From NCBI RefSeq assembly GCF_024708915.1, contig NZ_JANJXQ010000149.1, positions 1-17,216 on the forward strand: a stretch of DNA of 17,216 nucleotides. Reading direction: 5' to 3'. The number at the start of each line of letters is the position of its first letter. Position 1 is the first letter of the stretch. A program made the translations under genes and the position numbers. Under the pieces are notes generated by a model. It saw nothing but the letters and a program-made list of their open reading frames with translations, was not told where the DNA came from and searched no databases. Source of the DNA: Thiobacillus sp. GTDB lineage: Bacteria > Pseudomonadota > Gammaproteobacteria > Burkholderiales > Thiobacillaceae. Positions 8,139-15,887 of this stretch are shown in pieces.

Positions 8139-9126
8139 GAGACGCTCCTGCAAGCGCAGTAGTCAAAATTTCAGCCGACACGCGGAAAGGCTCGCATTCA
8201 AACAGCGAGACTGAATATCGAACGTTGAGAACGCCCCCCGGAAACGATGCGGGAGTGATGCAGGGGAAGCCATCGCCAACACGATAAAGGCGATCTGGCC
8301 CCTGTATCCATTTCACGTCTGAATAGTCGTCTTCCCAGTCAAACCCTGCGGCGGAAAGGAGGGTTTCAAACAAATCGGCTGCCAGTTGGTCAGTGATTCC
8401 GATCGCAGAATGCAGTCGTCGCGCGATTTCGGATAGGGTAAATCCACTCGGTGTATCGGATTGCGCCTGATCGAGTTCGGCGACATGGAGGAACAGCGTA
8501 TCGACACCAGTTATATCAAGTTGGTGCTCGGAAGAAATAGCGATATATGGAGTTGCTGCGCCGCGGCGAGCCTTCGCTTCGACAGAAACCCTTCCCACTT
8601 CAAAATCTTTGGGCGCACCTAGCGGCCCACGCCAAGAAGAAACTGCATCGTGGGCGGAAAGACTGCGTAGCAGTTGATCAAGTACAAGCAATTCGCCGAT
8701 CAGCCCTTTCTGCTCTTCGGGTGAAAGGCGTCCATCTCCACCGCCGCGCAGAAGGTGGTGCCACCGCCATGTGCGCGCCAATGCAACCGCCACTGCTTCT
8801 GTCTCGGAAGCGGCACCTGCGGCAGACATCATGATGTCGAGACACAGTCGATGGAAGATGTCGCGCTGTGCAGTATCCATGAGACGCAGAATCAGTGTCT
8901 GGTTGCGATCTCCGTCAGCATCGGTCAGCGTAGTCTCGATCCCCTTCAGACGCGGCAATCGTGCCTTGGGTGATGCTTCCTCGGCATGACGCAGCAACAG
9001 CAGACAGCGGCGGTCGATACCACGCGCCCAAAAGAAACCCCACGGCATTTCTGCATCGACGCGGCGTGCGTTGAGAGCATCAGCACTTGATGGCGGCGTC
9101 AAATCCTTCCAAGGGTCATCAGACAT
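8128..9126 (-). CDS. PD-(D/E)XK motif protein (DUF4420 type)
   Basis: A 332-aa protein recognised from its conserved core EQKGLIGELLVLDQLL (138-153), the W.GP stretch, then KDFEVGRVSVEAKAR (173-187). Together these give the restriction-endonuclease pattern: E145 in the helix, D174, and E183-x-K185. All catalytic positions look intact, so it should be an active metal-dependent DNase. The family is a regular partner of Z1 and AIPR proteins. The start overlaps the Z1 stop by 8 bp and the stop overlaps AIPR, so its translation is coupled to both. Its target is unknown; it is the best candidate for the cutting subunit of the system. Confidence 0.85.
   Translation of the reverse strand: MSDDPWKDLTPPSSADALNARRVDAEMPWGFFWARGIDRRCLLLLRHAEEASPKARLPRLKGIETTLTDADGDRNQTLILRLMDTAQRDIFHRLCLDIMMSAAGAASETEAVAVALARTWRWHHLLRGGGDGRLSPEEQKGLIGELLVLDQLLRSLSAHDAVSSWRGPLGAPKDFEVGRVSVEAKARRGAATPYIAISSEHQLDITGVDTLFLHVAELDQAQSDTPSGFTLSEIARRLHSAIGITDQLAADLFETLLSAAGFDWEDDYSDVKWIQGPDRLYRVGDGFPCITPASFPGGVLNVRYSVSLFECEPFRVSAEILTTALAGASHGD
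8145..8149 (-). promoter_or_regulatory. Ribosome binding site that sets the AIPR start
   Basis: AGGAG on the minus strand lies six bases before the ATG at 8138. It falls between that ATG and the alternative upstream ATG at 8153, so it favours the shorter protein. It sits inside the end of the preceding gene. Confidence 0.6.
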
Positions 9127-11818
9127 CGTCGCCCGCTATCTCGTCGTCGTCCAGCTCATCACGGTAGTTTTCCTTCCACCATGTCGTGTTGACGACATAT
9201 TCGACCCGCATTTCCTCCATTGCCGTACGCGGAAAACTGATGCTCCAAGCAACAGTCGGCTTCTGGCCACGAAGATCTTCGTGCTCGTTCCCGATTGCGA
9301 GGAGATGCACGATCAGCAGTGGCCGCTCGCGCATCCTCCGGTAGATGCGATCTGGATAATTTTCCTTACCCTCTGCTTCTCTATATGCCTTTTCCACACC
9401 TTCTATTTGTGCTGGTGTCAGGCCCGTCTTCTCCACCCCGCGCGACGCCACCCTCTGCTTGTTTGTCACCCGCAGAGTATTGCAATCACTCCTGTTGCCC
9501 GCGCTGCGCCGCTGGCAATAGATCGGAATGCCAAGTGAAACGTCAGTCAGCCCTTGGGCATCGGGGGTTTTGACGCCCGTAAACAGCACATCCCAACTCG
9601 CAAGCTCTGTGTCGCGTCGATCCTCGATATATCGTCGCACCGGTCCAGGCTCAGTCAGCATTGACCCGGGGTGATTCTGGAATGCCGAGATGAACTCTTC
9701 CACCATCCCGGGCGGAACACCCTGCAGGAGACGCCCACCAGTAACTTCCGCAGCGCTAGACAATGGTTTACCTGCCTCGGCCAACTTATCAGCCAACTGA
9801 CGTGCCGCCAGTCTATTCGCTGCCAAGCTGGCGGGGTCTCGCTTCAGGATCGCAGTCTCGGCAAACCTCTCGCCCAGTCCGATCGACACGCGCAACTTCT
9901 CGCCTGAACCCATCTTGTTACGTGCCGTCACGATCAGCGTGTCCGGGTGGCTGCGAACCTTGAGCCCGAATTGTTCGGGCGTAGCGTTCGCGGCCTGCAT
10001 GATGCGTAACTCCTCGCGCAGTTCTTCAATCGCTTCGGCGATATGGGTATACCAGCCTTCGGCCTCTTCAGGCATCCAGACACGGCAGAGATCGTCATAA
10101 CCCTGCCGGTACCCGAACCAGCGCCCCATCTGCATCAACGTGTCATACATCATCGAGTTGCGCAGGAAGTAGCTGACCATCAGCCCTTCGAGCGTCAGTC
10201 CGCGCGAGAGCGAGAAGCCGCCCACCGCGATGACACTGAGCCCGGTTTTCGCGTGCCCGGCATAGTCGAGCACGTCAGCCGACTTGCTGTTGATGAGTAC
10301 GGTTCGTATCGATGCTGCCGCCTCGTGAAGCCGCTTTTGCACCGCTGGCCAGTCACACCCGGCCGTATCTTCATACTCGTCGGCCCATACCTCATGCAGT
10401 GCCCGGATCGCGGGATCGCGCAAGGCTTCGGCTGGCGGCAAGGCTGCGTTCACTCGTACGCTCGCCTGCAACTCTTCAAGCGCGATGTGCAGCTCATTTC
10501 GAAGTTGCCGCTGGACGGCATTCTTGATTGATGCATTGACCAGCATCGAGCAATGCACGGCCACCTGCCCACGCGCGATACGGATCGCCTTGGCGACCAC
10601 GAATGCGCGCACTGCCGTCACAAGGCTTGGCGGCAGCGTCGTCACCGTGAAATCTGTCGCATGCTTGAGGGGGAGGCGCTCCTCGTTGTCATCGATATGC
10701 CGGATGATCCTGTCGGCGTCCTCGAGAAAAACCCGGTTTGCCCCGAAGTAGTTCGTCGGCGGATCGAGGCTGACGATGAAATCTTTCGGGAAAAGATCCG
10801 CGCCGCGCATCTCGTCATCGGTAGCCGGGTCGATGAAGATATTCGCGAAGGGTGTGGCGGTGTAACCAACGTAACAGCTCCGCTCAAACATATTGAGTAG
10901 GTCGCGTATCTGTCCGTTAATCCGTGTTACCTCCCCCTTGCCATGCTTCGTGTTGATCGAGGCATTATCGGCTTCATCATCGATCAGCAACATCGGCGCA
11001 TCGACTGAATCTGTGCCGCCGCGCGCGCTGTGTTCCTTCAGCCATTCGAGCAGATTTTTCAGGGTATTTGATTCTTTCTTGATAACGAATATCGCGGGTT
11101 CGTTAAGGTTCTGGAGAGGCACACCAACGCCGGTCGCCATAACTTTGTTGAAATCACGTACGGAGTTGGTGAAGGTCACAGGCCGCCTGCTGCTATCAAA
11201 TTTTCCGACGCCGATAACCTGTTCGTCTCGTGTAGTGAGCATCCGCGCGCTATCCCGACCAACGAATCCCTCGTCAATGCGAATCTGCGTCTGATTGCGC
11301 AGATTGTTGTGGACGCCCGCGATGACAATAATCAGCCGGTAACCGGCATCAGCCGCCTTGCAGATCAGCCCCGTATAGTTAGCAGTCTTCCCTGACTGGA
11401 CATGCCCTACAACCATGCCACGCCGGTCCCACCTGCCAGGCTTCTGCGGATTTTCAAGCAGGCTTAGAATACGGTCAGTCACGTCATCCAAGGTGGCGAG
11501 CACATGGCCCGAGAAGCCCTGCTGAACAAGTAGTTGACGGTAACGATTCCAGTAATAAGGGATGATGCTGGCACGTGCAGTATCTAGCCACGGCTCGTAA
11601 TCTGTTTTGGTGAGAAAGGCGCCGATCTTCATCTCAACACCGTGGCGCTCCTCGAATTCAAGAGCTAGTCTTTCGGCTTCATCTGATGACACGTTGGCGC
11701 AGAAAGGCAAGTTCCGCACGGTTTCAATCAATTCCCTGATACGCTGCGGAGTCGGAATCGGTTCTTTCGCAAGTTGCGCACCTACCATGTTCTCCAGCAT
11801 TTGAAGTCCTTCATGCAT
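9119..11818 (-). CDS. Z1 domain protein, superfamily II helicase-like ATPase
   Basis: An 899-aa motor protein. Walker A is GHVQSGKT (138-145), Walker B LLIDDEAD (277-284), and motif III/TAT YVGYTATPFANIF (316-328). The C-terminal helicase lobe shows GGFSLSRGLTLEGL and MQMGRWFGYRQGY, the motif V/VI region with an arginine-finger-like GR. The Z1 domain lies between and after these lobes and was described alongside MutL-type ATPases by Iyer and colleagues in 2008. It probably translocates on or remodels DNA for the neighbouring nuclease. The ATG at 11818 overlaps the GHKL gene by 8 bp. A second ATG six codons in and another at codon 11 are possible, but the overlap pattern favours the first. Confidence 0.9.
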   Translation of the reverse strand: MHEGLQMLENMVGAQLAKEPIPTPQRIRELIETVRNLPFCANVSSDEAERLALEFEERHGVEMKIGAFLTKTDYEPWLDTARASIIPYYWNRYRQLLVQQGFSGHVLATLDDVTDRILSLLENPQKPGRWDRRGMVVGHVQSGKTANYTGLICKAADAGYRLIIVIAGVHNNLRNQTQIRIDEGFVGRDSARMLTTRDEQVIGVGKFDSSRRPVTFTNSVRDFNKVMATGVGVPLQNLNEPAIFVIKKESNTLKNLLEWLKEHSARGGTDSVDAPMLLIDDEADNASINTKHGKGEVTRINGQIRDLLNMFERSCYVGYTATPFANIFIDPATDDEMRGADLFPKDFIVSLDPPTNYFGANRVFLEDADRIIRHIDDNEERLPLKHATDFTVTTLPPSLVTAVRAFVVAKAIRIARGQVAVHCSMLVNASIKNAVQRQLRNELHIALEELQASVRVNAALPPAEALRDPAIRALHEVWADEYEDTAGCDWPAVQKRLHEAAASIRTVLINSKSADVLDYAGHAKTGLSVIAVGGFSLSRGLTLEGLMVSYFLRNSMMYDTLMQMGRWFGYRQGYDDLCRVWMPEEAEGWYTHIAEAIEELREELRIMQAANATPEQFGLKVRSHPDTLIVTARNKMGSGEKLRVSIGLGERFAETAILKRDPASLAANRLAARQLADKLAEAGKPLSSAAEVTGGRLLQGVPPGMVEEFISAFQNHPGSMLTEPGPVRRYIEDRRDTELASWDVLFTGVKTPDAQGLTDVSLGIPIYCQRRSAGNRSDCNTLRVTNKQRVASRGVEKTGLTPAQIEGVEKAYREAEGKENYPDRIYRRMRERPLLIVHLLAIGNEHEDLRGQKPTVAWSISFPRTAMEEMRVEYVVNTTWWKENYRDELDDDEIAGDDV

Positions 11819-13298
11819 CAGCGCTACCCTCCTGAATTATCGTTTGAATGATTTGCTGCGTTTGTTCCCAGCTTGACCGAAACGGCTCGGTGACTCTCAG
11901 CATTTCGATGATGTCCTCATTATTCAAACCCGACTGTGATAAGTGCCTGAATGTCGCGGCTACAACATGCTCCTGAGCCACTGAAGACATTGCGCTTCCA
12001 GCAATCTTCTCGGGCTGGCTACTGATATCAGCGAACAGCGCATCAACCGGGATTGCCGCACCTGTCATCTCGAGGATTTTCAGGAAATCGTGCTTCATTT
12101 CGGCAGTCAGGCGCGACATGAAATCAACGAGGACGGGATGATCTGGATTGACCCGGTATGAAATTTCGTTCTTGTCCTGAATGCGAAGCCATACCGGCAG
12201 GCGACTGTCGCTGATCAACTTTCGCCCGCGCGCAGTGTAAACGCGCCTTGAAGTCGCACCGATGGTTTCGATTATCCGGCGGAGGCGATCTCGAACCTGA
12301 CGCGGTGGATGGGCCGAGGCCTTCTTGACGTCAATCTTCCAGTCAGCGTCCAGTCCGTTTGGCATGTCGATGCGAACCCGAGCCAGTTTTGTCAGCTCCA
12401 TCTGCCGTGCGAGGCCGAACCACGTGCCATGTATGATCAGCCGCCTGCCGCGATAAACGTAGAAACCCTGATTTTTCAGGTAGCCCGCTCGGCCTGCGTA
12501 TTTTTCCCAATCTGGAAGAGACGCCTTCTTGTGATGCGGTAGCGTGAATGTCTGGACTGTAATTTCTTGTCCGTTCAAGCGGATTACCTCTACAGGACCG
12601 GTAATTGTTGCAGGGTGTGCCGTATGAAATGGATCGAACGGCTCAAGTCTGCGTCCGTTGAGAAGCATCGTGACCCGTTTTATACCCCGCTCGCCGGAAA
12701 GGAAGCGATGGAAGACCAATTCAAGATGCTCAATAGCTTCATCGATTCGTCGAACAAGATGTCGATTCCCGTCATCAGTCGAGCTCCTGTCAGCAAGGCG
12801 GTCCAGTTTTTCCCACAGGATCAGCGTGCCATTTTGACCGAGCATATCCGCACAAAGTATTTCAGTTGCGTCAGATGGCAACTCTACCAGCCAGTCATCT
12901 GCTTTTTCCACGTTGTCGAGGTCCCAACGGGCGCACGCGGTTTTGCCATTCTTTCGTGAAACGACGGTCAACCTACGGCATTGAGAAAAGGAGGCCGTCT
13001 TCATCCCCAAGCCAAACCGACCCAAGTCGCCGCTGTCCCGTTTGTCCAGTGGACTACGACTTCCAAGTCGCATGGCATCGAGCAATTCATCTACATCCAT
13101 GCCGCTGCCATCGTCAACAATGGAAAGGTAGGGCTCTGGATTATTGGTGTCGGCAACCATCGTGATGGTCTTGGCACCAGCTGTGATCGAGTTATCAACG
13201 ACATCAGCAAGAGCCGTTTCCAGCGTATAACCAATATCCCGCATGCTCTCGATAAGGATAGAAGCTCGTGGGGCAGCGTTTACCATTTTCATCCCCAC
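11811..13298 (-). CDS. GHKL ATPase, MutL/MORC-like
   Basis: A 495-aa ATPase with the Bergerat fold of MutL, Hsp90 and MORC proteins. The motifs are DVVDNSITAGA (32-42, Mg-binding Asn), DDGSGM (62-67) and GRFGLGMKTASFSQC (93-107, ATP lid). A ribosomal-S5-like transducer follows, with NQGFYVYRGRRLI near residue 278. The MutL endonuclease motif (DQHA..E) is not seen, so it is probably an ATP-driven clamp rather than a nuclease. The start is the GTG at 13298, with GGGAG nine bases upstream; ATGs at 13292 and 13286 are credible alternatives. It is the only gene in the operon with a real gap (50 bp) before it, and that gap contains a palindrome. Confidence 0.9.
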   Translation of the reverse strand: MGMKMVNAAPRASILIESMRDIGYTLETALADVVDNSITAGAKTITMVADTNNPEPYLSIVDDGSGMDVDELLDAMRLGSRSPLDKRDSGDLGRFGLGMKTASFSQCRRLTVVSRKNGKTACARWDLDNVEKADDWLVELPSDATEILCADMLGQNGTLILWEKLDRLADRSSTDDGNRHLVRRIDEAIEHLELVFHRFLSGERGIKRVTMLLNGRRLEPFDPFHTAHPATITGPVEVIRLNGQEITVQTFTLPHHKKASLPDWEKYAGRAGYLKNQGFYVYRGRRLIIHGTWFGLARQMELTKLARVRIDMPNGLDADWKIDVKKASAHPPRQVRDRLRRIIETIGATSRRVYTARGRKLISDSRLPVWLRIQDKNEISYRVNPDHPVLVDFMSRLTAEMKHDFLKILEMTGAAIPVDALFADISSQPEKIAGSAMSSVAQEHVVAATFRHLSQSGLNNEDIIEMLRVTEPFRSSWEQTQQIIQTIIQEGSADA

Positions 13299-13314
13299 CC
13301 TTTATTTCTCCCGT

Positions 13315-13327
13315 ATCAACAGTTGAT
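13315..13327. promoter_or_regulatory. 13-bp palindrome before the GHKL gene
   Basis: ATCAAC-A-GTTGAT is a perfect 6-bp inverted repeat with a one-base centre. It lies in the only non-overlapping junction of the operon, just upstream of the GGGAG site of the GHKL gene. The one-base centre suits a dimeric DNA-binding protein better than an RNA hairpin. I did not find a second copy near the operon start. Confidence 0.4.
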
Positions 13328-13348
13328 GCAATTGCTGTAAGTCCAACC

Positions 13349-14881
13349 TCATCGGTTAGAAAAAATCGACTCACAAACACGCGCAATCTGGTTCGCCAAT
13401 AGTGAAGGGACCGCGTTCCCCACTTGGTGGTACTGCTGTGTGCGGTTTCCCTGGAAAAAATAGTTGTCAGGGAATGTTTGCAATCTCGCCGCTTCGCGCA
13501 CCGTCAAACTGCGGCATTGCAGGGGGTTAGGGTGGATATAGTAATGACCATCCTTGGAAATATGGCTTGTCACCGTGGTGCTGGGCGCGTCATAACGCTG
13601 TACCTTGAATCGGTCTGCGAATTTGCCCGTTTCCCAGTTCGCGTGATCAGGCGCAAGTCCTTTGAGCGCAAATTCTTCATGCCCCTTGGGTGAATGCCCA
13701 TATTGCTCTGCAAAAACAGATGCGTACAGGTAGCGCCCCATGTCACTCGGCATGTGTGACCGTGTTTCATGGTTCAACCAGACTTGGAGATTGCTGTCAT
13801 GCACCCATTTTTGAAAACTAGTAGAGCTATTTGTATTTCCTCGCTTGGAGAAACGTAACGCCCCTGTTTCCAGATTACCTGGGAGGGACATAGCGGCATT
13901 CGTCAGCCATTCTGCCAATTCAAACTCATTTAGGCGCGTCGCATCTTCAGCAAGATCGCGGCCCAACTGCGCGACAACATCGCGCCATTTTTCAGGATTG
14001 TCATCCCGACCCAATTTACTGCGTAGACGTGGGAGGCCTTTCAAGGCGCTTCTGACCGTCACTTGTGGCACCTCACCAAGAAGATGTGCGCCGTCATACC
14101 TCATATCCTCTCGCACACCCAGAATAATCACGCGGTGCCGGGCTTGCGGGATACCGTAACGCTCGGCGTGAATAATGAAATTTCTTGCATCGATGCTCAC
14201 TGGATCCATCCCCGGCTCAAAGCTGGTCGGCTTCACTAGAGAGTGAAGGGTGTACCGAATGCCTTTTCCCTTGCCAAGCGCCGAACCGGGATCGGTAAGA
14301 TCGCTAAGAATGTCATGAAACACCCGGCGCCCCCCGACGGTTGACGAAAGGATACCTTTCACGTTTTCCATCACGAAAACAGCAGGTCTAGCTTTGTGGA
14401 GAATACGAAGATATTCGCGGTACAAAAAATGCCTGTGGTCATTTTCTGCAACGTAATTAATTTTCCCCATGTTGCGGGCACGCCCAACAAGTGAGTAAGC
14501 CTGACATGGCGGCCCGCCAATCAGTATCGTATCGTCTTCTTTCAGTTTGTGACTCGCAATACGCGCATCCAGAAGTTCGTTGTGTTCCTGGTTTCCAAGG
14601 GTTAGCTGCTTGGCCTCACCAGTCGCTACCGCCCAAGCCGCAGGAAACAGATCACGCGGATGTGGCGCGTGGTCAAAATTGCAGAAGTCGTAATACGCGC
14701 GCAGCGCTTTGGAGTCCCCCTGAACATGCCTGAAAAAACTTCGCAGGGTCAACGTCTGGTGCGCACTGGCTTCCATTTCCGCGGACACCACAATATTGAA
14801 TGTCCTGCCTTCATTCAGGGTGGCAAAGCCTTCCCCAAGCCCGCCTGGTCCGGCGAACAGATCAATTATTTTGTATGTCAT
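13349..14881 (-). CDS. dcm: DNA (cytosine-5-)-methyltransferase
   Basis: A C5-cytosine DNA methyltransferase that transfers methyl from S-adenosylmethionine, presumably protecting host DNA. Motifs in order are: I DLFAGPGGLGEGF (7-19); IV GGPPCQAYS (122-130, catalytic C126); VI ENVKG (172-176); VIII QARHRV (246-251); IX SLTVREAARLQTFPD; and X QVGNAVPSLLA (about 486-496). The region between about 270 and 430 is the likely target-recognition domain; I cannot read its sequence specificity. At 510 aa it is longer than M.HhaI. The ATG overlaps the vsr stop as ATGA. Adjacency to vsr fits a system that makes 5-methylcytosine and repairs its deamination. All catalytic motifs look intact. Confidence 0.95.
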   Translation of the reverse strand: MTYKIIDLFAGPGGLGEGFATLNEGRTFNIVVSAEMEASAHQTLTLRSFFRHVQGDSKALRAYYDFCNFDHAPHPRDLFPAAWAVATGEAKQLTLGNQEHNELLDARIASHKLKEDDTILIGGPPCQAYSLVGRARNMGKINYVAENDHRHFLYREYLRILHKARPAVFVMENVKGILSSTVGGRRVFHDILSDLTDPGSALGKGKGIRYTLHSLVKPTSFEPGMDPVSIDARNFIIHAERYGIPQARHRVIILGVREDMRYDGAHLLGEVPQVTVRSALKGLPRLRSKLGRDDNPEKWRDVVAQLGRDLAEDATRLNEFELAEWLTNAAMSLPGNLETGALRFSKRGNTNSSTSFQKWVHDSNLQVWLNHETRSHMPSDMGRYLYASVFAEQYGHSPKGHEEFALKGLAPDHANWETGKFADRFKVQRYDAPSTTVTSHISKDGHYYIHPNPLQCRSLTVREAARLQTFPDNYFFQGNRTQQYHQVGNAVPSLLANQIARVCESIFSNR

Positions 14882-15387
14882 TTTGAAATGTTTTTGTCGC
14901 CTGCTGGCGACGATAACATGAGGAGATCCGCGCCCGCGATTTCCAATGTCGGCGGCCCATCTTGGTCACGAATCCAGGTCGCCAACCTGTCAATCAGACA
15001 GGTAAGGCGTTCTCTAGCAAGCCTTCCACGTGTAGCACATTCCCAAACAATAGCTGTGCGCCATCCAGCTGCAGCTAACTGCCTCTTCACCACATCATCG
15101 CGGGAACGATTAGCAGCAAGCTTGCTCTCCCAGAATGCGGGATTGCTTACTGGTAACTTGGACAAGGAACAACCATGCCTGTGCCAAAAGCAGCCATGGA
15201 TAAATATGGTCACATGCCACCTTGGCATAACAATGTCGGGCTTGCCCGGCAAGCCTTTCGGGTGCAGCGAATAGCGAAAACCCCGGGCGTGCAGGCCTTT
15301 TCTGATGATTATCTCTGGGCGAGTGTTCTTTACCCGGATGCCCGCCATCATGCGGCTTCGTGTCGCCGCATCAACCACATCAGCCAT
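14878..15387 (-). CDS. vsr: Very short patch repair (Vsr) endonuclease
   Basis: A strand-specific nicking enzyme that cuts beside T:G mismatches made when 5-methylcytosine deaminates. The product is 169 aa and aligns without gaps with E. coli Vsr through the active site: E25, D51 (PGKPDIV) and H69 (HGCFWHRHGC). The zinc ligands C66, H71, C73 and C117 (VWECA) are all present, so it should be active. I start at the ATG at 15387 (MADVVDAATRSR), which matches known Vsr N-termini, not 28 codons upstream. It overlaps the preceding 99-aa gene by 8 bp and dcm by 4 bp. The C-terminus after about residue 140 diverges from E. coli. Confidence 0.95.
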   Translation of the reverse strand: MADVVDAATRSRMMAGIRVKNTRPEIIIRKGLHARGFRYSLHPKGLPGKPDIVMPRWHVTIFIHGCFWHRHGCSLSKLPVSNPAFWESKLAANRSRDDVVKRQLAAAGWRTAIVWECATRGRLARERLTCLIDRLATWIRDQDGPPTLEIAGADLLMLSSPAGDKNISK

Positions 15388-15679
15388 ACATGATTTTGAA
15401 TGCCCGGCGCTCGGCGCGAGTGTGGAACGTTCTGCTGACCACTTCAAATGCCAATTCATGAAGCACGTCACCGTGTCTTACAAAAAGAGCATGGAGAATT
15501 GTCGAAATTTCAGCCGCTTCTTCATTTGTGAAGAGACGTGAGTCGTCTGAAATCTTGAAAAGCTCTCGCGGGTCATTATCAAGACAGAAAAGTAATCCCC
15601 GCTTATGCAGTGTCGAAAACCAAGCAAATACCTCTTCCCTAGAGTTGCCTCTAATGCGGGGGATACGGGACTTAACCAT
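15380..15679 (-). CDS. Small protein of unknown function, first gene of the defence operon
   Basis: I do not recognise this 99-aa protein. The ATG at 15679 has a strong AGGAGG seven bases upstream, and its stop overlaps the vsr start by 8 bp (ATGGCTGA), so it is very probably translated. The sequence is charged and looks mostly helical: a basic N-terminus (VKSRIPRIRGNSREE), an acidic middle (LDNDPRELFKISDD) and a helix with EEAAEISTILHALFVRH, then RTFHTRAERRAFKIMYG. There is no signal peptide, membrane segment, cysteine pattern or clear helix-turn-helix. As leader gene of an R-M-like operon it could be a controller or a small subunit, but that is guesswork. Confidence 0.75.
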   Translation of the reverse strand: MVKSRIPRIRGNSREEVFAWFSTLHKRGLLFCLDNDPRELFKISDDSRLFTNEEAAEISTILHALFVRHGDVLHELAFEVVSRTFHTRAERRAFKIMYG

Positions 15680-15887
15680 GTTTAGCCCTCCTTTAAAATG
15701 ACTTGAGCGTCATGATTTGCCAACTTACCAAGTCAAAGCTCAGCTGGCAATCGCTTTGAAGCCGTCGCCTCCTACGGCCATCCTATTGAGAGCAAGAGAC
15801 TGTGTCGTCGCGAACAGCCAAGAGGTCGTTCGGCCTGGCGATCTTGTGACGTAAACTTCATTTTGATTTGACCCGCAGACACGCTCC
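15680..15887. other. 208-bp divergent region between the defence operon and addA
   Basis: This gap must hold promoters for the leftward operon and, if addA is expressed from here, for rightward addA. On the minus strand TTGACT (15731-15736) is a good -35, but I find no matching -10 at 16-18 bp. A short hairpin GCCGT (15761-15765) with ACGGC (15774-15778) is present. I see no convincing ribosome site before addA and no att site, tRNA end or transposase remnant. Confidence 0.5.
15686..15692 (-). promoter_or_regulatory. Strong ribosome binding site of the 99-aa gene
   Basis: AGGAGGG on the minus strand, six bases before the ATG at 15679. It is the best ribosome site in the operon and the main evidence that the small first gene is real and highly translated. 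Confidence 0.75.

Larger units (their letters stand above)
5465..15887. other. Defence segment lying between addB and addA
   Basis: addB and addA are normally adjacent or overlapping, yet here 10.4 kb separates them. The segment holds a MazEF-type pair on the plus strand and a seven-gene Dcm/Vsr/MutL/Z1/DUF4420/AIPR operon on the minus strand. Base composition drops inside the operon: the line 6721-6780 has 27 G+C in 60, against 40 in 60 for 3721-3780 in addB. No integrase, transposase or tRNA is visible at either end. The limits given are provisional and assume the tetranucleotide CATG (5461-5464 and 15887-15890) marks the old addA start region; four matching bases can easily be chance. Confidence 0.6.

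Noticed and set aside
15388..15471. 28-codon N-terminal extension of Vsr
   Set aside because: The extension overlaps the 99-aa gene and has no resemblance to Vsr; MADVVDAATRSR matches the known N-terminus and places catalytic residues at E. coli numbering.
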